DNA of 64,000 nucleotides from Ewingella allii (GCF_044430645.1 NZ_JAWUDN010000011.1:1-64000); one strand, 5' to 3'. Positions 34,419 to 44,241 are shown, counted from the stretch's first letter. The notes: generated from the letters alone by a model not told the origin. Made by a program: numbers and translations.

Positions 34419-35089
34419 GTGCTATTGCCGCTTTCTTTGATGTCGATGAAACATTGATAAAGATGAAAAGTATGTTTCATTTTTATCAATACTGGAGCGA
34501 ATTAAACGGTTGGAAAATCAAACACCAAGCATTTGATAAGAAATTTAAAGAAGCATTAGCACAAGGTACGCCACGAGAAGAACTCAATCTAATGTATTAC
34601 CGTGAGTTTTCAGGTGTCAATATCCAAGACCTAAATCGGGCAGGTGAAGCTTGGTTTAAAGAGTTTTTGGGGCAAGATGATATTTATATTCTTCCAGCAG
34701 TTAAGGCACTAAAGCAACATATAAAACAGGGTCACATTACCGTCTTCATCTCAGGCTCGATGCAACCTATTTTACAGCCTTTAGGCCACTATTTAGGCGT
34801 GGACACTATTCTTGCTGCGCCATTGGTCATTAATGATGATGGAATATTGAGCGGAGAAATTGGACAGCCGCAAACTATTGGCATGGGAAAACAACATGCT
34901 TTGTTGGCCTTTAGCCAGAAAAATAATATCAACCTCTCCGGGAGTTATGCCTATGGTGATGATCTCTCTGATATTCCGATGTTGGAAGTAACAGGCAACC
35001 CAATCTGCGTCGGAGCGAATTCAAAACTCGCTGAATATGCTCAGCAACATCACTGGAATATTCTCGATATGAATATTCTAGAAAAATAA
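34415..35089 (+). CDS. HAD-superfamily phosphatase, subfamily IB
   Basis: 224 aa. HAD motif I FFDVDETL (Asp9, Asp11), motif II in TVFISGSMQPI, a Lys in GMGKQHALL and motif IV YGDDLSDIPML are all present, with a helical cap as in SerB-like IB enzymes. The start codon is GTG with GAGGAGGGGCA upstream, overlapping the tautomerase stop by 4 bp. In AfsA-type furan pathways a HAD phosphatase (MmfP) removes the DHAP-derived phosphate; this gene is the natural candidate for that step here. Confidence 0.88.
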   Translation: MSAIAAFFDVDETLIKMKSMFHFYQYWSELNGWKIKHQAFDKKFKEALAQGTPREELNLMYYREFSGVNIQDLNRAGEAWFKEFLGQDDIYILPAVKALKQHIKQGHITVFISGSMQPILQPLGHYLGVDTILAAPLVINDDGILSGEIGQPQTIGMGKQHALLAFSQKNNINLSGSYAYGDDLSDIPMLEVTGNPICVGANSKLAEYAQQHHWNILDMNILEK

Positions 35090-35097
35090 GGAATATT

Positions 35098-36312
35098 ATG
35101 AAAACCTCAGATAACGAACATCAACCCCTCAGCCTGCAAACCTGGCTGGCATTGATTATTCTGGCTCTTTCGACCTTTACTATTGTGACCACTGAATTAG
35201 CCCCTATCGGCTTATTAACGCCAATGGCTGAAGGCTTAGGTCAGTCGGAATCCATGATTGGTCTGACAGTCACCTTATATGCTTGGGTCGGTGCGATTAG
35301 CGCCCTGCTCTCTTCACTTTTCTTAGGCAATTTGCCAAAGAAATTACTCCTGTTGATTTTAACTTTCATTATTTTGGTTTCCAACAGCCTGTGCGCGACA
35401 GTGCAAAGCTATGAATGGTTACTGGTCGCTCGCGTCATTGGCGCGCTTGCTCACGGTGCATTCTGGGCAATGATTGGCGCGACAGCGGTATCCATGGTAC
35501 CAGCACGCTATATCGGCGTCGCGACGTCGATAGTCTTCGGCGGCGTGTCTGCTGCCAGCGTTTTTGGGGTGCCACTGTCCAACTACATCGGTCTGAATCT
35601 TGGCTGGCGTCCTGCTTTCTGGCTGATGTCATTGCTCAGCGTCATTGCCTTTGTTGGCATCGCTCTGATTGTCCCGAAAGTAAAAAGCAGCAGCGCCCTG
35701 GGGCTAGAAGCCTTGGGCCGCGTACTGCGTTCAGGAACATTATGGAAAATCTATGCCGCCACCCTGTTGGCTATCACCGCCCATTTTGCTGCCTTCACCT
35801 TTATCGAACCTTGGTTGCACAACGTTAATTCCGTCTCTGCCAGCATGATCCCTGTGATGCTGTTTGTCTTTGGGATCGCCGGTTTAGCCGGAAACTTTGT
35901 CACCGGCATGTTTATTGATAAATGGCTGAAACCCTTAGTCTCCCTCTCCGTTCTACTGATCGCCGCAGCGCTAATTACCCTTGGTCAATGGGGAGAGAGT
36001 TTGGGGGGGAGTCAGATTCTGGCCCTGATCATCGTGTGGGGCCTGGCGGTTTCTGGCATTTTCGTCGGCTTCCAGACTTGGGTATTACGCATTGCCGCAG
36101 AGAATGCTTTCCCCGCCTCGGCAATCTATGTCTCGTTCTTTAATGGCGCTATCGGTTGTGGTGCGCTGGTCGGCGCCTGGCTGGTGTCGGTGCTCAGTAT
36201 TCCGGTATTGATGAGCATTGCCGGAATCGCTATCGCCCTCTCCTTGCTGCTGATTGCCATTATTCCGGTGAAAACCGAGCAAGCGCCCCTTCTTTCTGGA
36301 GAAGCAGCATGA
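35098..36312 (+). CDS. MFS efflux transporter (SotB/YdhP-like)
   Basis: 404 aa with about 12 membrane helices, of the DHA1 drug/sugar-efflux group. Typical features are TTELAPIGLLTPMAEGLGQS in helix 1, LARVIGALAHGAFWAMIGATA near helix 4-5 and GVPLSNYIGLNLGWRPAFW. It is likely to export the product of the surrounding operon, though import cannot be excluded from sequence. AAGGAATATT precedes the ATG 8 bp after the HAD gene. From here on G+C content rises towards the core-genome level. Confidence 0.9.
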   Translation: MKTSDNEHQPLSLQTWLALIILALSTFTIVTTELAPIGLLTPMAEGLGQSESMIGLTVTLYAWVGAISALLSSLFLGNLPKKLLLLILTFIILVSNSLCATVQSYEWLLVARVIGALAHGAFWAMIGATAVSMVPARYIGVATSIVFGGVSAASVFGVPLSNYIGLNLGWRPAFWLMSLLSVIAFVGIALIVPKVKSSSALGLEALGRVLRSGTLWKIYAATLLAITAHFAAFTFIEPWLHNVNSVSASMIPVMLFVFGIAGLAGNFVTGMFIDKWLKPLVSLSVLLIAAALITLGQWGESLGGSQILALIIVWGLAVSGIFVGFQTWVLRIAAENAFPASAIYVSFFNGAIGCGALVGAWLVSVLSIPVLMSIAGIAIALSLLLIAIIPVKTEQAPLLSGEAA

Positions 36313-36701
36313 AATCAGGTAACGAACTGACCGAACACGGCCGCTCTATCATGAATCAGCTAGAGCCGGGCCTGGCGGATAAAGTCACAGGCCGTCTGGC
36401 TGAACTCGACAGCGACCTACCAAGGCTGCTCACCGATTACGCATTCGGTGCCGTGGTTGGCCGTCCGGGGCTGGATCTTAAAACCCGAGAGATGATCACC
36501 GTCGCGTCCTTAATTACGCTCGGTTATGCCCAGCCCCAGCTTGAGCTGCATATGCGAGGGGCCTTGAATGTCGGCGTGACGGAGGAAGAGCTGCTCGAAA
36601 TTGTGATTCAAATGGCGATATATGCCGGTTTCCCAGCCTGTATGAATGGCCTTACTGCTTACCGTTTGGCCGTTGCCCATTATCAGGCGCAACACAAATA
36701 A
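36309..36701 (+). CDS. Carboxymuconolactone decarboxylase family protein
   Basis: 130-aa all-helical AhpD/CMD-like protein (EMITVASLITLGYAQPQLELHMRGALNVGVTEEELLEIVIQMAIYAGFPAC in pattern). It lacks the CxxC of AhpD, having a single Cys near the end, so it resembles the lactone-acting branch rather than the peroxidase-coupled one. Lactone decarboxylation or ring opening is a guess. I chose ATG 36309 because it overlaps the exporter stop (ATGA); a longer frame from 36156 lies within the exporter gene. Confidence 0.85.
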   Translation: MKSGNELTEHGRSIMNQLEPGLADKVTGRLAELDSDLPRLLTDYAFGAVVGRPGLDLKTREMITVASLITLGYAQPQLELHMRGALNVGVTEEELLEIVIQMAIYAGFPACMNGLTAYRLAVAHYQAQHK

Positions 36702-36715
36702 CCGAGGAGTGGCTC

Positions 36716-37894
36716 ATGAGAGAAGTGGTGGTGGTGGCAGCAAGACGTACCGCAACGGGGAGTTTTCAGGGGGCGCTGGCTGAACAGCCCGCGGCCAACC
36801 TCGGCGCAACGGTGATTAAGGCACTTTTGGCAGAAACTGGCATTGCGGCCAGCGACGTTGAGCTGGTTGTCATGGGTCAGGTACTTACCGCCGGTTGTGG
36901 GCAGAATCCGGCGCGTCAGGCAGCCTTGCTGGCTGATTTGCCAGTGACCGTGAATGCGATGACGGTCAATAAAGTCTGCGGCTCGGGCCTCAAAGCCGTG
37001 CATTTGGCGATGCAGGCCATTCAGTGCGGAGAAGCTGAAATCGCGGTTGCTGGTGGACAGGAAAATATGTCGCTGGCCCCACATTTGCTGAGTGCTTCCC
37101 GCAAGGGATTACGTCTTGGTCACGGTGAACTAAAAGATTCGCTGGTTCACGATGGCCTTTGGGATGCTTTTCATCATATCCATATGGGTGTGACAGCGGA
37201 AAATGTCGCTCGCCAGTTCAGCATTCCTCGCTCACGTCAGGATGAGTACGCGGCGCTTTCCCACCAGCGTGCATTGCAGGCCCAGCAGGAAGGTCGATTC
37301 AATGCCGAAATTGTCCCGATTGAATCGGTGAACCGTAAAGGGGAAATCACCGTATTTGCTGCTGATGAAGGCCCACGTGAAACTAGCTATGAAAAGCTGT
37401 CTCAGCTGAAGCCAGTATTTGATAAAGCAGGTACGGTGACGGCGGGAAACGCGTCGTCCCTCAACGACGGCGCCGCCGCCATTCTGCTATGCAGCAGGGA
37501 GAAGGCTGAGGCGCTTGGGCTGACACCTCTTGCCACCCTCGGTGCTTTCACTAATTCGGGGATTGACCCGCAAATCATGGGGGCGGCCCCCATTGAAGCC
37601 ATCCAGCAGTGTCTGACCAGACAGCAGTGGCAAGCAGGGGAAATTGACGTGTTGGAGTCGAACGAAGCCTTTGCTGCTCAGGCACTGGCCGTTCTCTCAG
37701 CGCTGCATATCCACCCTGATAAGGTGAATCCTTCCGGCGGAGCCATTGCTTTAGGCCATGCCATTGGCGCATCAGGATGCCGAATTCTGGTCACGCTGTT
37801 ACATAACATGAAGCGCAACGATTTACATAAAGGCATCGCAGCCCTCTGTATTGGTGGCGGTGAAGGCGTAGCGTTGGCCGTTCAGCGCAACTAA
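36716..37894 (+). CDS. Acetyl-CoA acetyltransferase (thiolase II)
   Basis: 392 aa, the length of biosynthetic thiolases such as PhaA/AtoB. Cys88 in NKVCGSGLKA, His348 in ALGHAIGASG and Cys378 in CIGGGEG form the active site. It probably condenses two acetyl-CoA to acetoacetyl-CoA, a beta-ketoacyl thioester of the kind an AfsA-type enzyme needs. Distinct from fadA in the same window (387 aa, degradative type). Last gene of the operon, 14 bp after the CMD gene, behind GAGGAGTGGCTC. Confidence 0.92.
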   Translation: MREVVVVAARRTATGSFQGALAEQPAANLGATVIKALLAETGIAASDVELVVMGQVLTAGCGQNPARQAALLADLPVTVNAMTVNKVCGSGLKAVHLAMQAIQCGEAEIAVAGGQENMSLAPHLLSASRKGLRLGHGELKDSLVHDGLWDAFHHIHMGVTAENVARQFSIPRSRQDEYAALSHQRALQAQQEGRFNAEIVPIESVNRKGEITVFAADEGPRETSYEKLSQLKPVFDKAGTVTAGNASSLNDGAAAILLCSREKAEALGLTPLATLGAFTNSGIDPQIMGAAPIEAIQQCLTRQQWQAGEIDVLESNEAFAAQALAVLSALHIHPDKVNPSGGAIALGHAIGASGCRILVTLLHNMKRNDLHKGIAALCIGGGEGVALAVQRN

Positions 37895-37943
37895 CTTACT
37901 CCTTGTTATATAAACCCTAGGGTTATCAAGATCCATCTGGCAA

Positions 37944-37973
37944 TAAAAAAAGGGCTGATAATTCAGCCCTTTC
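37944..37973 (-). terminator. Terminator between thiolase and aldo/keto reductase
   Basis: On the minus strand AAAGGGCTGA-ATTA-TCAGCCCTTT is followed by TTTT, about 20 bp after the stop of the aldo/keto reductase. The plus-strand tail is only TTTC, so it mainly serves the minus strand but may also end the biosynthetic operon. Confidence 0.85.
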
Positions 37974-37991
37974 GCACTATTTCTTCTGTCT

Positions 37992-38990
37992 TTAAGCATT
38001 CACGCCTTTCATACCCTCCAGCGTGTAACGCTCTCCTTTAATTTCGACCCGGTCTTTAAGGCCATTCAACAGCAGCAGGTCCTGATGGCTTAAAGCGACC
38101 TCAACGGCACCTGCATTTTCCCGCGCATAACGGCTACTTTTGGTTCCTGGGATTGGCACGATATGTTCGTATTGCGCCAGTAGCCATGCCAGAGCCAGTT
38201 GCCCTAAAGTGCATTGATACTTATCAGCTAGGGGTTGCAGTTCGTTGAGGATCTGCGCGTTGAAACGAAGATTTTCATCGCTGAAGCGCGGGTTATTTTT
38301 GCGGAAATCTCCGTCAGTAAAATCGCTATTGCTGAGGTATTTTCCGGTCAGGAATCCGCGCCCAAGTGGTGAATAAGGCACAATACCAATGCCCAGTTTG
38401 GTCGCCGTCGGCAAAATGTCTTGCTCAATGTCTCGCGTCCACAGCGAATATTCAGTTTGCAGTGCACTAACTGGGTGTACGGCGTGCGCTTTTGCCAGCG
38501 TCACTGCCGAAACTTCACATAGCCCGACGTGCGCAATCTTGCCTTCCTTCACCAAATCGCTCAGGCAAGACATGCTTTCTTCGATAGAAAAATCAGGGTT
38601 TACGCGATGCAGGTAGTAAAGGTCGATACGCTCAACCCCCAGGCGCTGCAATGACTCATGGCAGCAGCGACGGATGTAATCGGGGTGATTGTTTATGGTG
38701 CGCTCATAGGCAGCATCAGCAGGCCGATCAATACCACACTTGGTCGCTATTTTTATCTGCTCGCGCTGTGCGCTATCGAGCGTTGCCAGAAAATGCCCCA
38801 CCAACCTTTCATTGTGACCACGACCGTAAACATCTGCCGTATCGATCAGATTTACGCCGGTGTCGATCACCGTTTTCAGGACATCAAGGGATTCGGCATC
38901 TTTGGCTTCTCCATAGAACTCACTGAGTCCCATTGCGCCATAACCCATTGCGGAGACTTGTAAGCCCTCGCCTAATGTTCTTATTTTCAT
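37992..38990 (-). CDS. Aldo/keto reductase
   Basis: 332-aa NADPH-dependent TIM-barrel oxidoreductase. The catalytic tetrad is visible: Asp50 and Tyr55 in LIDTADVYG, Lys84 in IATKCG and His in LYYLHRVNPD. C-terminal cofactor residues are in PIPGTKSSRYARENAGA. Substrate unknown. It is convergent with the AfsA-type operon and separated by a terminator, so a link to that pathway (for instance reduction of a butenolide) is only possible, not shown. Confidence 0.9.
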   Translation of the reverse strand: MKIRTLGEGLQVSAMGYGAMGLSEFYGEAKDAESLDVLKTVIDTGVNLIDTADVYGRGHNERLVGHFLATLDSAQREQIKIATKCGIDRPADAAYERTINNHPDYIRRCCHESLQRLGVERIDLYYLHRVNPDFSIEESMSCLSDLVKEGKIAHVGLCEVSAVTLAKAHAVHPVSALQTEYSLWTRDIEQDILPTATKLGIGIVPYSPLGRGFLTGKYLSNSDFTDGDFRKNNPRFSDENLRFNAQILNELQPLADKYQCTLGQLALAWLLAQYEHIVPIPGTKSSRYARENAGAVEVALSHQDLLLLNGLKDRVEIKGERYTLEGMKGVNA

Positions 38991-39125
38991 CTTAACCTCT
39001 CCTCCAAAATTGAAGAATGAGTATGAATCAGGGCTATTACCGCGAGAATTCCAAAGATATTAATATAGAAAAGGTATCACCGGGATACCCATAAAGCAGG
39101 TATCCCTTTGGCTCAGAGCCCGTTT

Positions 39126-39866
39126 TTACGCAAAATCTGGCCCGATGTCGTCAATAGCATCAGTACAGATACAATCAACGCCCCATGCCAGCAGGGTGCG
39201 GGCGCTTTGTGGCGAGTTAACGGTGTACACCAGAATGTGCAAACCGGCGTCTTTCAAGGCTTTCACACGCGCTTCGGTCAGCTCTTTATAGTTGATATGC
39301 AGGGAAACGCATTCCAGTTGGTCCGTCAGCGTTTTCCAGTCATCACGCCACTCGTCGAGCAGTAAACCGCGCGGCAGCTCGGGAACGGCCTGCTTGGCCG
39401 CCAGCAGAGCGTCGAACTCGAAAGAAGAGAGCAGCGGCGGCGCGGGGTGGTCGCGCCATAGCTCTTTGGCCGCCAGCGCCACTTTGCTCCCCGTCTCGGT
39501 ATTCGTGCCGGTCGTCGGTTTAATCTCAATGTTGGCCATCATGTTGTGGCGCGCGCAGCGCTCGGCCACTTCGGCCAACAGCGGCAGTTTTTCACCTTTG
39601 AACGCCGCGCCGTACCAGTCACCGGCGTCCAGTTGGCGCAATTTGTCCCAGCTCAGCTCACCCGCCACGCCCCAGCCGTTGCTGGTGCGGTTCAGTGTGT
39701 CGTCGTGCAACAGGAAAATTTCGCCGTCCTGCGCCAGCTTGGCGTCGAACTCAATCATGGTGTGGCCGTACTTGGCGCCGACATCAATGGCAGCAAGGGT
39801 GTTTTCAGGGGCCAAAGAACCACCGCCCCGATGCGCCACAATCCGTGGATAAGGCCAAACTGTCAT
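39126..39866 (-). CDS. ugpQ: Cytosolic glycerophosphodiester phosphodiesterase
   Basis: Hydrolyses glycerophosphodiesters brought in by the Ugp transporter to glycerol-3-phosphate and an alcohol. The GDPD signature IVAHRGGGSLAPENT and EFDAKLAQDG-LLHDDTLNRTSNG is present. No signal peptide, unlike the GlpQ protein at the other end of the window. 246 aa. It starts 2 bp after ugpC. Confidence 0.96.
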   Translation of the reverse strand: MTVWPYPRIVAHRGGGSLAPENTLAAIDVGAKYGHTMIEFDAKLAQDGEIFLLHDDTLNRTSNGWGVAGELSWDKLRQLDAGDWYGAAFKGEKLPLLAEVAERCARHNMMANIEIKPTTGTNTETGSKVALAAKELWRDHPAPPLLSSFEFDALLAAKQAVPELPRGLLLDEWRDDWKTLTDQLECVSLHINYKELTEARVKALKDAGLHILVYTVNSPQSARTLLAWGVDCICTDAIDDIGPDFA

Positions 39867-39868
39867 GT

Positions 39869-40942
<1,074 letters not shown>

Positions 40943-40948
40943 GTCGTA

Positions 40949-41794
40949 TTACTTCTCACTGTCTACCAGACCGCGCACAAACCAGCGCTGCATCAGGAGC
41001 ACCACCGCAAGCGGGGGCAATAAAGTCAAAATCATCGCTGCCATGACCTGATTCCACTGGGTGGAACCGTCGCCGGAAGAGATCATGCTTTTAATTCCCG
41101 CCACCGCCGTGCCCATCGAGGCGTCGCTGGTGATGAGAATTGGCCACAGATACTGGTTCCAGCCGTAGATAAAGGTGATGACAAACAGCGCCGCCAGATT
41201 GGTTTTCGATAACGGCAGAACGATGTCCCAGAAGAAGCGCATGGCGCTCGCGCCGTCAATACGCGCGGCTTCTAGCAGCTCGTCCGGCAAGGTCATAAAG
41301 AACTGGCGGAACAGGAAGGTGGCGGTGGCCGAGGCCATCAGGGGCAGCGTCAGGCCGGTGTAGCTGTCCATCATGTTCAGGTTGGAAATCACCTGAATGG
41401 TCGGGAAGATACGCACTTCAACCGGCAGCATCAGCGTCAAGAAAATCAGCCAGAAGAATAAGTTACGCAGCGGGAAACGGAAGTAGACGATGGCGTAAGC
41501 CGACAGCATCGACACCGAAATTTTGCCGATGGTGATGACCATCGCCATGATAAAGCTGTTCACCAGCATGCGACCAAAGGCCGGGCTGCCCTCGCCGACG
41601 CCCTGGTTCCAGATAGTGCGGATGTTTTCCCACAGGTGCGAACCCGGTATCAGCGACATCGGCACGTCGAAAATCTGTTTGTTATCCAGCGTTGCCGCGA
41701 CAAAAGCCACGTACAACGGGAACAGGATCACCAGCACGCCGAGGATAAGCATGGTGTGGCTGAAAATATCCAGCCCTTTACGGTTCTCAATCAT
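40949..41794 (-). CDS. ugpE: sn-glycerol-3-phosphate ABC permease UgpE
   Basis: Inner-membrane permease with six predicted helices and the EAA loop (EAARIDGASAMRFFWDIVLPLSKTNL in pattern). 281 aa, the E. coli length. Its start overlaps the ugpA stop by 4 bp. It pairs with UgpA to form the channel driven by UgpC. Confidence 0.97.
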   Translation of the reverse strand: MIENRKGLDIFSHTMLILGVLVILFPLYVAFVAATLDNKQIFDVPMSLIPGSHLWENIRTIWNQGVGEGSPAFGRMLVNSFIMAMVITIGKISVSMLSAYAIVYFRFPLRNLFFWLIFLTLMLPVEVRIFPTIQVISNLNMMDSYTGLTLPLMASATATFLFRQFFMTLPDELLEAARIDGASAMRFFWDIVLPLSKTNLAALFVITFIYGWNQYLWPILITSDASMGTAVAGIKSMISSGDGSTQWNQVMAAMILTLLPPLAVVLLMQRWFVRGLVDSEK

Positions 41795-42678
41795 TGGTAA
41801 CGCACCTTACGCTCGACAAAGCGGAACTGAATAAACGTCAGGCCGCATACCAGCACCATCAACACCACTGACTGCGCGGCGGAGCTGGAGAGATCCAGAC
41901 CGGAGAAACCTTCGCGGTACACCTTATAAATCAAGGTGGTGGTCGCCTGAACCGGGCCGCCCGCGGTCGCCGCATCAATCACCGGGAAGGTGTCGAAGAA
42001 GGCGTAAACCAAGTTAACCACCAGCAGGAAGAAGCTCACTGGCGAAATCAGCGGCAGCACCAGATTGAAGAAGCGGCGCACCGGGCCCGCGCCGTCAATG
42101 GCGGCGGCTTCAACCAGTGATTTAGGGATAGATTGCAACGCGGCGAGGAAGAACAGGAAGTTGTAGCTCACCTGCTTCCAGACCGAGGCCAACACCACTA
42201 AGAACATCGCCTGTCCGCTGTTCTGCGCGTGGTTCCAGTTATAGCCGATTGCCCCAAGGAAGTGGGTGATAAGGCCGAGGCCGGGGCTAAACAGGAACAT
42301 CCAGAGCACGGCGGCCACGGCGGGCGCGACGGCGTACGGCAGGATCATTAGCGTCTGGTAAATACGGCTGGCGCGCACCACGTGGTCCACCAGCGCGGCA
42401 AAAAACAGCGAGACGGCCAGTCCGATAAACGCCACGAGGAAACTGAATCTCAGCGTGGTGTAGAAAGAGTCGAGGTAGTAGGAGTCCTGAAACAACTGTT
42501 TGAAGTTGCTCAGCCCGACAAACTCACTCGATAAACCGAAAGGATCCAGCGTTTGCACCGAATACCACAAGGCTTGACCGGCAGGCCATAAAAAGAAAAT
42601 CACGGTGATCAGCAGTTGCGGCAACACCAGCGCGTAAGGCAGCCAGCTACAACCAAAACCGGGGCGATGTGAACTCAT
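41791..42678 (-). CDS. ugpA: sn-glycerol-3-phosphate ABC permease UgpA
   Basis: Six-helix permease partner of UgpE with EAA loop VEAAAIDGAGPVRRFFNLVLP. 295 aa, the E. coli length. Separated from ugpB by a 183-bp gap filled with a large imperfect inverted repeat; the downstream ugpE, ugpC and ugpQ are tightly packed. Confidence 0.97.
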   Translation of the reverse strand: MSSHRPGFGCSWLPYALVLPQLLITVIFFLWPAGQALWYSVQTLDPFGLSSEFVGLSNFKQLFQDSYYLDSFYTTLRFSFLVAFIGLAVSLFFAALVDHVVRASRIYQTLMILPYAVAPAVAAVLWMFLFSPGLGLITHFLGAIGYNWNHAQNSGQAMFLVVLASVWKQVSYNFLFFLAALQSIPKSLVEAAAIDGAGPVRRFFNLVLPLISPVSFFLLVVNLVYAFFDTFPVIDAATAGGPVQATTTLIYKVYREGFSGLDLSSSAAQSVVLMVLVCGLTFIQFRFVERKVRYQ

Positions 42679-42704
42679 AGTGGGTTACTCGTTAAAGCGA
42701 AAAG

Positions 42705-42861
42705 ACAAGAGATAGAATCGAAGAAAGGCAACTCGGTACGAGGCGTAGCGAGCAAAGCCAGACTGGGTGCGGACAGCGCGCAGAAACCGCAGTGGACATT
42801 GAGTCCATGAGGATTTCGAGCACTGCCCAATCCCAGACTGGCGAAGCGCAGTAGCCGATAG
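42705..42861. repeat. Structured intercistronic repeat between ugpB and ugpA
   Basis: About 150 bp with imperfect dyad symmetry: the left arm CGAGGCGTAGCGAGCAAAGC and CCAGACTGGG are matched by CCCAGACTGG and GCGAAGCGCAGTAGCCG on the right, with a central TGGAC-ATTGA-GTCCA hairpin. It looks like a dispersed, palindromic repeat family of enterobacteria rather than a gene. No open frame of note. In the ugp mRNA it would form a long stem protecting the upstream ugpB segment. Confidence 0.7.
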
Positions 42862-44178
42862 TTACTTAGTGGAAGCTTCGAAGCGACGCAGTAACAGGTT
42901 CCCGCGCTCTACAGCTGAATCCAGAGCCTGCTGAGCCGTCTTCTTGCCGCTCCACACGCTTTCCAACTCTTCGTCTACGATGGTACGAATCTGTGGCATG
43001 TTGCCCAGACGCAGACCCTTAGTGAACGGCAATGGTGGCTTGTTCAGCATCTGGCGAGTGGCGACGTCAGAACCCGGGTTCTTCTCGTAGAAGCCTTGTT
43101 GCTTAGTCAGCTCATACGCCGCAGTCGTCACTGGCAGGTAACCGGTTTTCTGGTGCCATTCAGCGGCGATAGCCGGCGTGGTCAGGAATTGCAGGAACTC
43201 AGCCACGCCTTTGTAGGTTTCTTTATCTTTACCGTTCATCACCCACAGGCTTGCACCGCCGATGATGGCGTTCTGTGGCGCGTCTTTCACGTCAGCGTCG
43301 TACGGCATCATGCCTACGCCGTAGTTGAATTTGGCGTACTGACGGATGTCAGCCAGTGAACCTGAAGACGCGGTGGTCATCGCGCAGTCGCCGTTGTAAA
43401 ACTTGGCGGTAGACTCGTCTTTACGACCCAAGTAGGTGAAATCACCCTTCTTGTTCATGTCTTCCAGCATCTGGATGTGCTTAACCTGCAACGGTTTGTT
43501 GAATTCCAGAACCGCGTCAGTGCCATCGAAGCCGTTGTTTTTGGTGGCGATTGGCAGTGCATGCCATGCGCTGAAGTTCTCAATCTGAATCCAACCCTGC
43601 CAGCCGCTGGCGTAACCGCACTTCACGCCTGACTGACGCAGCTTCTCGGTGTAAGCCGCCATGTCCTGCCAGGTTTTTGGCGGTTGGTCAGGGTTCAGGC
43701 CAGCCTTCTTAAAGGCGTCTTTGTTGTAGTACAGCACCGGCGTGGAGCTGTTGAAAGGCTGTGACAGCAGGCGCCCTTTAGAATCCGAATAATAGCCCGA
43801 GACAGTCGGAACGAACTGGGAAACGTCTTCTTTGATGCCCGCGTCGGAAAAGACTTCGTAGACCGGCTTGATCGCTTTACTCGCCATCATGGTCGCCGTG
43901 CCTACTTCATAAACTTGCAGAATCGCCGGGGCTTTGCCGCTACGGTAAGCCGCGATGCCTGCTGCCAGACTTTCGTCATACTTGCCTTTGTAAACTGGCA
44001 CGATTTTGACGTCTGGATGAGCCTGGTTAAAACGGTCGGCCAGAGAGTTAACCTCTTTGCCCAACTCGCCGTCCATTGAATGCCAGAAAGGTATTTCCGT
44101 TACCGCCATCGCCTGGGTGCTGAACGCGAATGCCAGCGCAATGCAAAGTGTCGTTTTTGTAACAGCGTGCTTAAGCAT
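42862..44178 (-). CDS. ugpB: Periplasmic sn-glycerol-3-phosphate binding protein
   Basis: Solute-binding subunit of UgpBAEC, binding glycerol-3-phosphate and glycerophosphocholine. Signal peptide residues 1-25 (cleavage after STQAMA) and mature start VTEIPFWHSMDGELG. 438 aa, the E. coli length. First gene of ugpBAECQ, with a Pho box about 65-120 bp upstream. Confidence 0.97.
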   Translation of the reverse strand: MLKHAVTKTTLCIALAFAFSTQAMAVTEIPFWHSMDGELGKEVNSLADRFNQAHPDVKIVPVYKGKYDESLAAGIAAYRSGKAPAILQVYEVGTATMMASKAIKPVYEVFSDAGIKEDVSQFVPTVSGYYSDSKGRLLSQPFNSSTPVLYYNKDAFKKAGLNPDQPPKTWQDMAAYTEKLRQSGVKCGYASGWQGWIQIENFSAWHALPIATKNNGFDGTDAVLEFNKPLQVKHIQMLEDMNKKGDFTYLGRKDESTAKFYNGDCAMTTASSGSLADIRQYAKFNYGVGMMPYDADVKDAPQNAIIGGASLWVMNGKDKETYKGVAEFLQFLTTPAIAAEWHQKTGYLPVTTAAYELTKQQGFYEKNPGSDVATRQMLNKPPLPFTKGLRLGNMPQIRTIVDEELESVWSGKKTAQQALDSAVERGNLLLRRFEASTK

Positions 44179-44241
44179 GCTTGTCTCCTGAAGAGGGCTG
44201 TGTAGTGACGGTGTCGTAAGGATCTTCTTATTCGGGAGCTA

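Noticed and set aside
36156..36308. 51-codon upstream extension of the CMD-like gene
   Set aside because: Lies in the MFS gene in another frame; the ATG at 36309 overlaps the MFS stop in the usual coupled way.
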